The notes under the pieces are model-generated. The model was not told the origin of the DNA and did no database searches. It was given only the letters and a program-made list of their open reading frames with translations. A stretch of 64,000 nucleotides of DNA from Epiperipatus broadwayi (taxonomy: Eukaryota > Onychophora > Udeonychophora > Euonychophora > Peripatidae): NCBI GenBank assembly GCA_028023455.1, contig JAQFVV010000142.1:2847740-2911739 (forward strand), read 5' to 3'. Of this stretch, positions 25,340-36,915 are shown in pieces (within the stretch, counting starts at the first letter, position 1; every line of letters starts with the position of its first letter). A program made the translations under genes and the position numbers.

Positions 25340-25600
25340 TATTATACCAGTTAACTTTTACTCCGTTGATATGAGCATGCGCATAAACCGAACATGAGGG
25401 AAAATATGGCGACATGCTGAAGTAAGAAGAGATTCAAAACTCTACCGTGACAGTGTTACGGACACAGAAGATACTTATGGAAAGGTTGACTCTTACATAC
25501 CTTTGGGGGATGACTCTAAATCAACTCCTCGCACCACTCCCAGACGGAAATTTAACTCTCCTCCTGAAAGGATATGCAAGTTCAAATGATATTAGGGCAT
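25340..25600 (+). promoter_or_regulatory. CpG-bearing promoter-like patch with short frame
   Basis: In strong contrast with its surroundings, this patch has 'gagcatgcgcata', a match to an NRF1-type 'GCATGCGCA' site, followed by 'aaatatggcgac', which resembles a YY1-type start-region motif. A frame without stops runs from 25398 to 25589 (63 codons, no in-frame ATG). It is rich in Ser, Thr, Pro, Asp and Arg, ending 'RTTPRRKFNSPPERICKFK'. It could be a first exon of a host gene, a retrocopy or part of a retroelement. The ATGGCG itself leads to a stop after four codons. Confidence 0.3.
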
Positions 25601-27640
25601 GTGTGCTGATAAATAATTATTCATAAAAAAATAATAAATAAGTATCCTCGTGCTAAATAGAGATTTAAAACTCGGTAAGATGATTTCCCATTTGCTAGCT
25701 CAGGGTACTCTTTCTCAGTTAAAGAATGGGGATCGGATAACTCGCATAATTAACTAATATGGGGTTAGAGAAAGTAAATGAAAAAGAGAATAAAGAAAAA
25801 TTATGGCAGTAGTCGCTTTAGAATTATAATATAAATATTTTATTAACCCATTACCCATACCATTTATAAAATGAATACATTCCCAGATTGATTAGATATA
25901 TGAAACAAATGTTACACTACATAAATCCTATTAATACAACAAAATCATAATCATAAAGAAATACTTAATAAAGCAATAATTAAATTAAATAAAGGAAAAT
26001 TTCTTTCTTAATAAGAAAATAAATCAAATAATTATATGTGAGAGGTAGTGATCTGTGGATTATAAGTAAACTCACACACATGTATTACGCAAATAAGGAA
26101 AAATTAACAAGTTATACCCAGGTGTGCTTATGTACGTATGTACATGAGATATATATTTATGAAATGGGTATTAAATTTAAAATAAAATAAACACAAAAAA
26201 TAGTGTACCCGATAAAGTCTATGAGCTTCATTCTTCTGTGGGTTTTGAGTGGGCTATACATTCATCTACTGCGGCAAGGGTTGGACTTGACTGTGTTATA
26301 AGTTCATAGAATTGATCATCATCACCTTGATGCTTGAATCTCGGGGTTTACATTCTGTTGGGACGGCAGGAGTGGAGCTGGACGGACGCGCTGAAGTCGG
26401 CTTCTATTCCATGATCATTTTATCTGCAAGCGAATGCTTGATTTGCATCTTTAAGTTGGAGAATGGATATTCAACAGGATATTAAATGATATCAATTGTT
26501 CTTTATTGGTTTAAGGATCCTAGGTTAACTGCAGGCTTCAATGGCGTGTTGTAGTTACGCTTCCATCAGAATCAACTGACTGGTTAACTGCTAGGTTATT
26601 TCAATGATGGCAAGGTATTAGAATCATCATGATTAAAACAGTTGCATGACTTCGCATTTTTCAGAATAGCATTAGCTTCCCAATAAGATTTGCAAATGTG
26701 AACTGCTCTCTTTGACAAGAAAAAGTTAGACTGCCTTCTTTGAAAAGCAAAAGTCAACTTCCTTCTTTGAAAATCAAAAGTCAACTGCCCTCTGGCAATT
26801 TCAGAACAGATATCCCACCTCCATACACAAAAATTAATTAAATCTCCTTGAATTGGTTTGACTAATTGTTTTAAGAATTTGATTTCCAATTAGTTTTTTC
26901 TTATTTTTTTATATCTCCATTCAGATCACAATGAAATGATAACATCTTTTTACTCTTGATTAATTTCATTATCAGAATCGAAGTTTTTTTCTGTTTTAAT
27001 TAAAAGATTGTTTCATATAACTTGAACATTCCTCTCTCCACGCATTATCGCAAGTCATAAACTCTTTTGTCCTGTTAAAATTATTTTAGCGTGGACAGGA
27101 AGTCACAATGCCTTTAGGCTTTTCTTAAATTTAAGACAATGACTTGCTCAAATGCAACTGAAGAGAAAATGACTATTAAAACCTCGATTTTGAAATTATT
27201 CTTAAATATTTTTAATCAACAGTAACCCTCAAAAAATATAAATAGAGAATAACAATTTGTTAAATAAACGCTGTTTCTTCATCAAACAAAAATATTTAAA
27301 ATTATAAATACACTTTGGAATTATCTTTTTCTTTTTTAAAAAGACAAAAAACACAAAAATTAAAATTGCAAATACATATTTCTAAGCCTTTAAACATTTA
27401 CTTTAAACATGTGTGTGTGTGTGAATTTATATTATCGCCACAGTTCTCTCTCTTAATTTATAACAATTTTTAATTATATAAATAGTATACCCACCCCCCA
27501 TTTAATGGCTTTTTACGTAATTTCGACCATTAATTTATCTGACCTTATCTTGTGCTTGGCCACATCAAACGTGCCTGGCACAATATTAAAAGAAGTGTAA
27601 TGCTCATTATTTTTGACATAAATGTATTTTGAAACAAGTT
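25600..27640. other. Compositionally distinct unclassified block
   Basis: Alternating AT-rich and GC-richer patches (26.2-26.6 kb, for example 'ggacggacgcgctgaag') resemble the internal style of the LTRs nearby, but no terminal repeat or duplicate was found. A four-unit minisatellite lies at 26.7 kb. No protein motif was found. It may be a remnant of an unrelated LTR element. Confidence 0.35.
26697..26800. repeat. Minisatellite, about 27-bp unit, about 4 copies
   Basis: Repeated 'ttctttgaaaagcaaaagt' followed by 'caact.cc', seen at about 26706, 26735, 26762 and in part at 26790. The units differ at a few positions. The array is responsible for repeated 'FQRRKLTFAFQRR' residues in a minus-strand frame that is otherwise unsupported. 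Confidence 0.8.
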
Positions 27641-29875
27641 TTTTTATTTGCATAGCATTTAGTTATTGTTGCAATCACAATTTAGAGAGAGAAAGAAAAG
27701 ATAAAATAATTAACATCATTAAAACTATATCCAAAAAAAAGGATAGGAGGTTTAAATGTCAATTTTTAATCTTGATGTCATGATGAATACTTAGAAGAAA
27801 ATTTTATTTTAGGAAAGATTGAAGCAATAATTAATAGAATTTTTCAAAAATAATTAACTTGATTATTTTAAAAACTTTGTACTATAATATTATCCAAAAT
27901 ATGTCGTGTAAAATGCTTAAAAACATCAGTAATGATTTTTAAAAAAATTGCATAAGATATACTTAAGTAGTTCTGATATGTTGTTGTTTAAGAATAACAT
28001 TGTATGTAAACAAAAAGAAATTTTTATGATATAGATTTTACTATTTCATTTGAATTTATAATTTTCTCTAAAATATACATAATACAAATGTCAATAATGA
28101 TTGGAGTAGATGGCATGCAATCTCTGAAATTATTAACCAGGAGTGCTTTATTCACTGCCAAAAAGTAAGCAAGCAATGACACAAACAGTTCACTTTTTAT
28201 ACCAATCATTGATAAAAGATCTAATGTATTTCTTTTATTTATTTATTGACTGCTATTTGACAAATCTATATTAGATCAATCTTTATTTTCTATTTCACTT
28301 TTTTCATATAATATTAATTGGGTATATGTAATTTATATATATATTCAACACTAACATGCATAATGACAAATATTTAAAAATAATATTTCTTTTATTATTT
28401 TATGAATTTTACTTACAAAAATGAAACAGAATATTTTATTGCTTATCCCACATGAAAACAATAAAAATGCATTCACTCTGTAGAGAAACTAGAATAGATA
28501 AACATACCACTACTAAATAACTACTGACACTGCTCAGTGAGCAATTCCTATGTCCCCTGTTTCATGCATTAATGTGAGCAAACATATCTCAGTGGAACTT
28601 GCCAAAATTCACCAAATATGATATTTCTGACAATACTAAAATCTCAAATATCAGTTAAAATATTTATTATTAAAATGGCTTAATTAGTTATATTTAGATA
28701 ATAATTATGAAAAATATTGGATAATTGTTATATTACTGATATTTTCAGCACAGTAATTAATTTTCATATTTTTTTCTGAGGGGCTGCAGTGTTACAACAC
28801 TTACAGACCACCTGCTAATGATAAATAGATACCATTTTTCTATATGTAAATTTTAAACATAATTTCTATCAGTGTATCATAAACCCAATTAATGTCAAAC
28901 TGTAGAATATCTGCATAGGGATATTATGTCATTACCTCAGTTATAAAACTTCTAGTGCACAACCAAGTTGGCTGTCAATATTCTGATAGTTACTAAGGAT
29001 ATACAGTATAAATATTATGAAACATAAAAGTAAAGCCATAAGATCAATTGTTAGAAGAGCTGTAAATCAATCAGTCAAATTGAGAAGAGATGCAGATAGT
29101 GGAAGACCTGCCTAGGGAGAACAATGAAAGTAATGTTGTTTGAAAGAAAAAATAAAATTTTGAAGAAACAATAATTTCTTGTAGAATTAAGAAATCTGAA
29201 GAAATATATGCAAGAGAAATTAATGAAAAAACCCTTATTATTTGCAGTATTAACTACAATTTTTTTTTTAAGAAATGCTTTTAATTAAAACAAATATTTG
29301 TGATTTAAATTAAGTATTTTGATGGTACAAATTGTGGTACTGAGTTCATCAGTCAACTGAACTGATCACATAAAGTACTAATCCCATGAAAATATTCTAC
29401 ATAAAGTAAGTATTTATTAACAATTTTTTCACTATAATAATGTATAATATTTGATGAATGAATAATTTAAGAGGAAATCATTTCCAAGATAAAATATTGT
29501 GTTTTCATAAAGAAGTGAAAATTAATACACATATAATTATAGTTACTATGAAAGGAAGAAGGTTACATTTATAATGCTAAAAATATCTGTTAAAAACAAT
29601 TTGAAATAAAAAAATTTATATTAACATAAAACTATATAGTTGATCAGCATATTTTTAAAATTGAAAGTTTAATAATGAATATTGAATAAAAATAGTATTT
29701 AAAGAAAAAAAGTCATAAAAATGAGGTCTAGTTAAATATAATTTTAATTTGAATACCATGTTGGTAATTTAAATAGGTCAGATGATATTGTATAAAAATA
29801 AAATACAGATATTAATTAAAATGTCTCTATGAAATTTTAAATAATTATTAAACAATATTTATAATTATTATTTTC
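27640..29875. other. AT-rich DNA; one weak transposase-like strip
   Basis: Mostly uninformative. At about 29020-29115 the plus strand reads 'AIRSIVRRAVNQSVKLRRDA' followed by 'DSGRPA'. This faintly recalls the linker after the helix-turn-helix of Tc1/mariner transposases ('SGRP'). It is too short to annotate as a gene. Confidence 0.3.
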
Positions 29876-29878
29876 AGT

Positions 29879-30093
29879 TATATTTGATATGTAAATATTT
29901 GAAAACTAGGCACTCTTCACAAACCTGCAGCTTAATTGTAAATATAAGGGATTTAAACTCAGATTTTCAAGAACACTTCAACTATCCACACAATCTCATA
30001 TAACTGATACAGAAGTTGTATGAGATAGTATGGATAGTTGAAGGGTGCTTGAGAGTCTGAGTTCAAATCCCTTATATTTATATTTGATATGTG
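29879..30093. mobile_element. Small palindromic insertion with 15-bp flanking repeat
   Basis: A palindrome (about 29939-30080; arms about 68 bp, 'aaatataagggattt' against 'aaatcccttatattt') is bounded by exact direct repeats 'ttatatttgatatgt' at 29879 and 30079. The right arm contains 'gagttcaaatccc', close to a tRNA B-box. The inner sequence resembles the fold-back at 32.5-33.0 kb ('ccacacaatctcatat' versus 'ccacactatctcata'). This is consistent with a retroposed, tRNA-like palindromic element and its target duplication. Confidence 0.65.
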
Positions 30094-30099
30094 AAAATA

Positions 30100-31570
30100 A
30101 TTTTGAATCAATATTATACTATGATAGATAGATATAATTAGCATGTATTAATTTGTATTTAGTCAGAATTATAATTTTGCTGTAAAGTATCAGTCAATGA
30201 TTTAAGACATGTGCATAAGAAATTATTTGAATAAGCATCATTTAAGTAACTTATATTAAAGAAAACAGAACAATTACCAATTAGTTTTCTTTATGTTCAG
30301 AATTTATTCTGTAATAGAGTATATAATAAATTATTTCATTCAGAAAGAATGAGATTGATGTTTCTAAATTTATTTGCAAAATGCTCAAAAGAATAAAAAG
30401 TAGCTGTAAATTTTTCAAATTAATTATTGACTACAAAAATCAACGGTTTTAAAATCTACTTTGTAATTGTAATCTGTGAAGTCTTCAATCTAAATTTTTA
30501 AAATTGTTTTCTAAAGATCTTAATTTTAAAAAATATTTTTCCGTTCCAAAATGCTCTTAACCACATATGTTTAATTACATCTAAATATAATAGGGCTTCT
30601 AGATTAATAAAATGCTTTCTTTAGCAATCACAATTGATTTAATGTTACAGAACATTACAGTTTTTTATTTACACTCTAAGATCCACATCTTTAACAATTT
30701 TAATATTCACTTATATCATACTGATTTGTTATATATAGTTGACTAGCCATCAGTATTAAAGTTTGATTCTCTTAATGAGTTCAGAAGGTGGAGCATAAAA
30801 TCTTTAATTTTTGATAAATATAATTTTTAAGTAAATAGTCTGAGAGAATTTTGCAGAATGTTAAGAAATTATCACTTAGCAGAATAAGTCACATAAAGAA
30901 ATTTAAAAAAAAATTAAAAAAAACCTGATGATTGCAAAAGCTTAATTTTTTTTTTTTTGAAAAATGAAATTAATAAGCCCAAAGTTTAGAAAGTCAGAGC
31001 AAACATGATCATTCATATATTGATATTAATTTAGATGTAGTACGGTCTAAAATAAATGACCAAGTTCCTTTGAAAGGGAATTCCATCACAAATTTAAATA
31101 GTGATGGTGGAAATAAAATTTTATATTCAGAAATAAAACCTTCAAAGTCTAAATGGTTTTATTATCATAAGATACAAAGTCTTGATATAGATATCTTGAC
31201 TGTCAAGATCAGAATTTTTCTCTATGACAAAGTAAGATCAATAAAAAAAAAAAAAGTCAAAGTGTAAGATTTTTGAAATTCAATATCAATAATATGTGTT
31301 GGTCTTTTTTTATTTTTTAAAATTTTGATTATAAATGTTTATTTAATTATAATAAATACTGAAATATGAATAATTAATGAAATATAAAAGTGTTAAAAGA
31401 ACAATATTAAAGTAATTTAAGATTATTTTGTTTATTACTATATGTATTTTTAAGTAAAAAAAGGATAATTTATTAGTAGCAAATTTTATTTAACAGCACC
31501 CTCATTCTACTAATATAATAAGGTAACTTTTTATATTTTATTTAATCAAAAATTGTTAGAAAATAGTTTG
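30100..31570. other. AT-rich DNA, nothing recognised
   Basis: No gene, palindrome or repeat relationship was identified. The 65-codon frame at 31070-31267 is Lys/Ile/Asn-rich and without motifs. Confidence 0.5.
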
Positions 31571-31577
31571 GACTGGG

Positions 31578-31676
31578 TTTTTTTTTTTTTTTTCATGTGT
31601 CATAGCATCGGCCTGGAAGCGAACCCGCTAACCCGGGTCAACTGCTTGTAAGGCGGCTGTGATGACCTCTGAATCA
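31578..31676 (-). mobile_element. Short tRNA-like SINE with A-tail
   Basis: On the minus strand, 'gaggtcatcacagccgcctt' leads to a tRNA-like middle ('cttacaag' at the anticodon-loop position), then 'gcgggttcgcttcc', close to the B-box consensus. It then reads 'gctatgacac' and a 16-nt A-run (T-run at 31578-31593 on the plus strand). The ends ('gtcat'/'atgac') can pair like an acceptor stem. It is markedly GC-richer than its surroundings. The head is not a canonical tRNA, so it is called a SINE or tRNA-derived retrogene. Confidence 0.55.
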
Positions 31677-32509
31677 AGATGAAAATAAATTTAATTTCAA
31701 TTCATTGGAATTCATTCTCAGGTTTTCAAAAAAAGACAATTTTTGCTTTTAAATTACCATTTTTAACTATCAAAATAATTTGAAAGAAAACAATTTTAAA
31801 GCATTTTAATTTATATGAAATTTATACGCCCATACTACTATATTAAAAAATTACATTCACATTAAAAATGTGTCTGCTTACTTTTGTTGCCAGAGAGATA
31901 GAACATAAATTGAATACAAATATTATATACATCACTTAAATAATTATTTAACAATTTTATTAATCTTTTTTTTTTTTTTTGAAAAATACTGTTAAATGAT
32001 TTTCAAGCTGCTTGAGATAAATTATACTAACAATTTGTTGCAATTTATTCAGCAGGTTTTCCAAATCATTACGAATATTTTTGTTTTTCAAATTTGTTAT
32101 TTTAAAAATTAGTTACCGGAAATTTAATCAATGTGATATAAATCATAGTAATAATTTATAAAGCTATTAAAACTTTGTAAAGCAGGCATTTCTGCAATGT
32201 TAATTTTATATATACACAATTAGTCGTATGAAGATTATGGTACTTTGGATACATATGTAAATTATATATTTTTTTATTCTTTTACACTACTGGGAAAAAT
32301 GGCATTCTGCATATATATTTGAATATGCATAGATGTAAATAGCTTTGTTTTTTTAAAATAATATATATATATTGTATCGGTTGTAAAGCAAATACATAAT
32401 TGACTACAAGAGTAGTTGTGTGCTAGTTATCTTTGGTTAACAATTTTAATAAAAACATATATAACTGAAACACACAGGCTTATTATATACCTGTGTCTAT
32501 ATATGTAAT

Positions 32510-33000
32510 ATATAGGGTATATGAGCGCAGACTTTCACACGACCCACCACTTTCCACACTATCTCATAACCCTGATACTTTTGAACACATATATGTTGAA
32601 AAGATAAATAATCACCTATATATGTATTTCATGTTAAACCATCAATCATCAGTTGGTCCAGATTATCATCTCTACACATATGTGCCATAAGTGCTCAGAT
32701 ATATATTAAGATAGCCAATCCTCATACTTTAATGGGCAGGCTTCAATCTACTCCACACTCCAACTCTTCAACCGTCCATCCAATTGAAAATCTGATGATG
32801 GAATAATCAAAGGCCACCCTGAGGCTGAGATTCTGGTCACACCCATGTTGACCTAAGGTCAATCTGACCCCTCATGTATGTATATTGATGATTATTTATC
32901 TTTTCAACATATATGTGTTCAAGTGTATCAGTGTTATGAGATAGTGTGGAGAGTGGTGGGTCATGTAAAAGTTTGTGCTCATATACCCTATATAAAAACG
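32510..33000. mobile_element. Fold-back insertion 1 in repeat A
   Basis: Inverted arms of about 105 bp (about 32513-32617 and 32883-32996): 'atagggtatatgagc' against 'gctcatataccctat', 'cccaccact'/'agtggtggg', and 'cacactatctcata'/'tatgagatagtgtg'. The loop is about 265 bp with a GC-richer, non-coding sequence. It sits inside repeat A where copy 2 has none. Confidence 0.8.
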
Positions 33001-33112
33001 TATATATAAAAAAAGAGAGAAAAAGAAATATTTTTGTTTACAAATTTAAAGTTGTTGTGTCATCTCTAAGATTAAAGTTCAAAGGTCAATTATTCAAACT
33101 TTGAAATAAAAT

Positions 33113-33718
33113 AAATAGGCAAAATAAGAGTCATAGATCACATGATCCAAATTTTCTTAAGCTTGTAAGATATAAACAATGAATATTGCCAATTGCTCAA
33201 CAAGCTTTGTGATTAAACAATGAGCATTGCCAATTGCTCAACAAGCTCTGTGATTTATCACAAAACTTGTTGAGCAATTGGAAATGCTCATTGTTTATAT
33301 CTTACAAGCTTAAGAGACCTGGGTCATGTGATCTATGACTCTTATTTTGACTATTTATAGTCTCTACTTTAAGTCTTATGTGTTGTTATATTGCTAAGAC
33401 TACTAATATATGGTATGGCTGAAGATCTCTCAGCCCCATATAGCTATTTAAGTTGGATAGCTGGGTTTGAAAACATTTAAGTGTCTGATAATTTTAGATT
33501 GTCCACTCAATAGATAACTTTAAATAAATGCTGGCTTTGGGTTGGTATTTTTAGATCTAGTATCTGAAGCTACCCTAACGCCTCTCTGAGGAGTGCCAAA
33601 GCATGAAACCATGGTCAGAGGTTTGGGAGGTGGGGGGGGGTTCCTGACAGAGATACTTTAAATGCTTTTTCTGGCTTAGCATTTATCACAAAACTTGTTC
33701 AGCAATTGGCAATGTTCA
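33113..33718. mobile_element. Fold-back insertion 2 in repeat A, 12-bp duplication
   Basis: Flanked on both sides by 'ttgaaataaaat' (33101-33112 and 33719-33730). That sequence occurs once at the equivalent position in copy 2 (near 52693-52704). Inside, 'aagagtcatagatcacatga' is mirrored at about 33326-33352. The motif 'caattgctcaacaagct' or its complement occurs four times, twice direct, once inverted and once near the right end ('acttgttcagcaattgg'). The right part includes a G10-type run near 33633. No transposase gene. Confidence 0.85.
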
Positions 33719-34679
33719 TTGAAATAAAATATTTTTTTTTAAAAAAGATTTAATTTTGTTTTGTTAAATGTTAAATTTATAAAGGATATTTTTATAGTGG
33801 AATGAATATTTTGATTGTAATTAATAAAATTAGTTTTTACAAAATGATTTATGATTTTTAATCAATGTTGATTTAAATAAAATATGATCTTAAAATTTTT
33901 ATTGAAAGCTAGTGTTCTTGTCAGCATTTCCAATCCGTTCTTTGTTTTACAATTATCATTAGCAGCTTATAAAAACTTTAAGTTTATTTTTATTAGCAGC
34001 CAAGTTATGAACAAAGATAAATATTATAAAATGGATATTATGGTTCACGGTATTCCTGTGTGTGTATCGTTTACCCTGGATCAGTATAGCCTGGATTAAT
34101 TGTTTATCTTTAGCCTAATATGTGATCAAACTTCAACTGTCATTTCTGAATTGTGCTTGATTTATGTTTTAAAAAGGAAAATGCTTATAAATAGTTGCTG
34201 AATGAAAGCCCTATCTCATGGAATATTTGTCTTTAGAGAATTGAAGGAATATGATTTAAGGAAATATGATCTGATTAAATTAAAATTTAAAGCTGATAAA
34301 GGATTTAAACGATTATTGTTTCTACATCTTCAAGGACGTTATATAGCAACTTCAATGATGAAATAGACTCCCCAATAAAAGCAAACAAGGAAAAAAATGT
34401 TAAGCTTAACATAAAAGGATTTTAAACTGAAGATATTGATAAAACTTTAGTGTTTAAAAGAGTGATCACTTGAATGATGGTAATGTTTAAATTCTTATTA
34501 TCTTATACCTTAATGTAATGATGTTTTAAATATTTTATATGTCTTATTGTTTAAGAAATATATATGCATTTATTGGTTATTAACCTGACCTTCTGTTTCT
34601 CTTCTCGTAAGTACTATCATTTAACTTATAATTTAATTTTATAATAGCTAGGGAGATAAGAATTCATATTCTACTGAAT

Positions 34680-36420
34680 TAGTCATGGTAGTATTTTTAA
34701 AAAAGATGGATGGTGTGGTATATCCTTTTATGGATTTCCCAGCTTTGGGATGATGCCATGATTTTTAACCTAATATAAATATGTAATCCATAGAAGATAT
34801 AATTTCCCTTCGGTCATTTAGGAGTGATTAATGGTCTGGAAAGGTGATATAGCTTGTGATATTTTATTATTATAGCTATGTCTGAACATTAATATGATTT
34901 ATGATTGAATTAAATTATATTTTACCCCTACCTTGTTTTACTTCTGTTATTTGAAGTTGAGAGTGAAATCTCAAAGATTATTTTTAATTATTAAGCACTA
35001 ACTTTATATATATGATTATTATAATTTGTGCTAAATTAACTTTGTTGATCACTTTTGACAAATGGTAAGACCATTACAATTGGTACCTAATGCGAGTGCT
35101 TCAGAATGATCCTGAGTATTGTACCAGTCAAAACATGTTTATTCATCTAACTTGAGCTGAAACTCAATGAAACGTACTTCAAACCTAGTCAGGCCCGAGA
35201 TTTAAGTCAAGGACCAACCTGAATTTGGACCACTCCATAAGCCCCTGATCAAACACCTAATGAATAACATATAATGATGGCACATGAGAATTTCTTTTAA
35301 ATCTGGCCCTCTAGCAGAGCGGAGAAGACAATGAGACTCAATATTAACTAAATTAAAATATGCATATACATAGTTGTACATGTGGAAGTGGAGTAAAGAA
35401 ATTTGAACTACTCAAACAAGTTAGATGATAAAATAGTTTAGTTTAATATAATAGCAAATTATTTACATTAAGATGAGCGGTCTACTAAGCAATAAATAAT
35501 TACCTATCATGCTATTATTTCTCATATGCTCTTTTATTAATTAAATGACATATACTATAAATAAACAAACATCTTTGGTGGGTCCAGTATTAAGATACCA
35601 ATCATTTATTGAAAAGATTACATAATATTGCTATTAACGCTTTGGATTATGATTCTGAAACGTAGTGACTAACATTATTTCAGGGAGCATTCCGAGATTC
35701 ATTATATATATAATATAAACTATTTTCATGCCATTACAGTCGTGAAAATAAATAAAATACATTTGAAACATATTTGATTATATGACAAAATATTTAAGGA
35801 AAATTCTTTTAATTAGCGCTGATAAGAAGAACTGCTTTATTTTCCTTTAGGTAAATACATAAATAACAAATTATGACAATGGGATTGTATAATAAGATTG
35901 AAATAATATTATGAATTAATAAAGTTAATAATATTCAGCATATATATATATTTTGAGCAGAGTGCAATTTTAATATTATTACAGAACTAAAATTAGGTCA
36001 TAAGCAAAAGAAATAATAATACACAGTTTCGCGGTACTGACATAATGGTAAAGAACTAAGAGGAAAAGGTCATGCTTCTGGACAAAAATGAAATCTAAGA
36101 CCCCCTTCTTGGGAAGTGCTTAGAGAAATGCAGATAAGGCATGCCATGGTTGCCACCAAAGTGCAGAGGCCCTTTATATGAAGAAAGTGGAAGGTCAACT
36201 ATCCACAGGACAAGGTATAAGAAGAAATCTATGGGTTCAAACTTGTCACAATCCCCAGATTAGAAGCACATAATATATATATATGAAGATAGGCCATGTC
36301 AGTAACACAGTAATGATAAATGTCACAAACGACATTTAATAAGATTTACTGCTTTAAAATAAATTACCCTTGTTTGAATGCCATAATTTAGGCAAATAAT
36401 ATATGATGCTGCTATAATAT
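34680..36420. other. Unclassified AT-rich DNA with GC-richer islands
   Basis: 35.07-35.33 kb and 36.03-36.26 kb are less AT-rich. The first contains 'ttggtacctaatgcgag', similar to 'ttggcatctaatgtgag' at 49.11 kb just before the decayed Gypsy gag. It might be a primer-binding remnant of a related element whose body is lost. The second has no readable frame longer than about 55 codons and no recognised motif. Confidence 0.35.
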
Positions 36421-36903
36421 ATATTGTAACGATATATAGATATGTCGTTACATTAATTTAAAAGAAAAACAAAGTTCGCAAATAAAAATAAATGTATTAA
36501 AAATCTATAAAAAAACTAGACGCTAAAATTAAAATGTTGTTAAATATATATATTCGCACAGATGCTAAACTTTAAAAATATTTTTTTTTTTATATATAAA
36601 TAAAAAAAAGGTATTTGAACGTATTTTTTTTTTTTTGATAAAAAAATACAAGAGTTAAATATTAAAATATTTAATATAAGTTAAAATAAAAACAGGTATT
36701 AATTAATTCCTGTAATCTATAAATGGAAATGATTGTTTATTATTTGAAAAACAAGCTAGCCCTCAAGGCTCTTATGTAATTAAAGGGTCAGATGGAAATT
36801 AGATAAGAGAAATTAGCTGGACCAATGGAAGCACCAAGCCTTGGCTCGGACCCTAACGAAAGTGATGGATTGGTGACGTTTTGTTGTTTGAATCCGTGTG
36901 GAT

Positions 36904-36915
36904 AATATAAAAAGG
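36904..36915 (+). promoter_or_regulatory. Putative LTR TATA box
   Basis: 'aatataaaaagg' lies in the conserved LTR block. The same motif is present at the corresponding place in both LTRs of element 1 (minus strand) and in the 3' LTR here (about 39630). Transcription would run toward the interior. Confidence 0.5.

Larger units (their letters stand above)
32373..34678 (+). repeat. Dispersed repeat A, copy 1 (split by two insertions)
   Basis: Collinear with 52506-53677 across about 1.2 kb, starting TGTATCGGTTG and ending 'ttcatattctactg'. Two extra segments (about 32.48-33.0 kb and 33113-33718) are absent from the other copy. A 71-codon frame at 33884-34099 lies in the repeat but is broken in copy 2, so it is not called a gene. 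The TG start and size suggest an old solo LTR. The 3' end does not show the usual CA. Confidence 0.75.

Noticed and set aside
29020-29150. Tc1/mariner transposase remnant
   Set aside because: Only a short 'SGRP'-like similarity; no catalytic motif or terminal inverted repeats found.
33884-34099. 71-codon frame inside dispersed repeat A
   Set aside because: The homologous segment in copy 2 (52.9-53.1 kb) does not keep the frame, so it is not conserved coding sequence.
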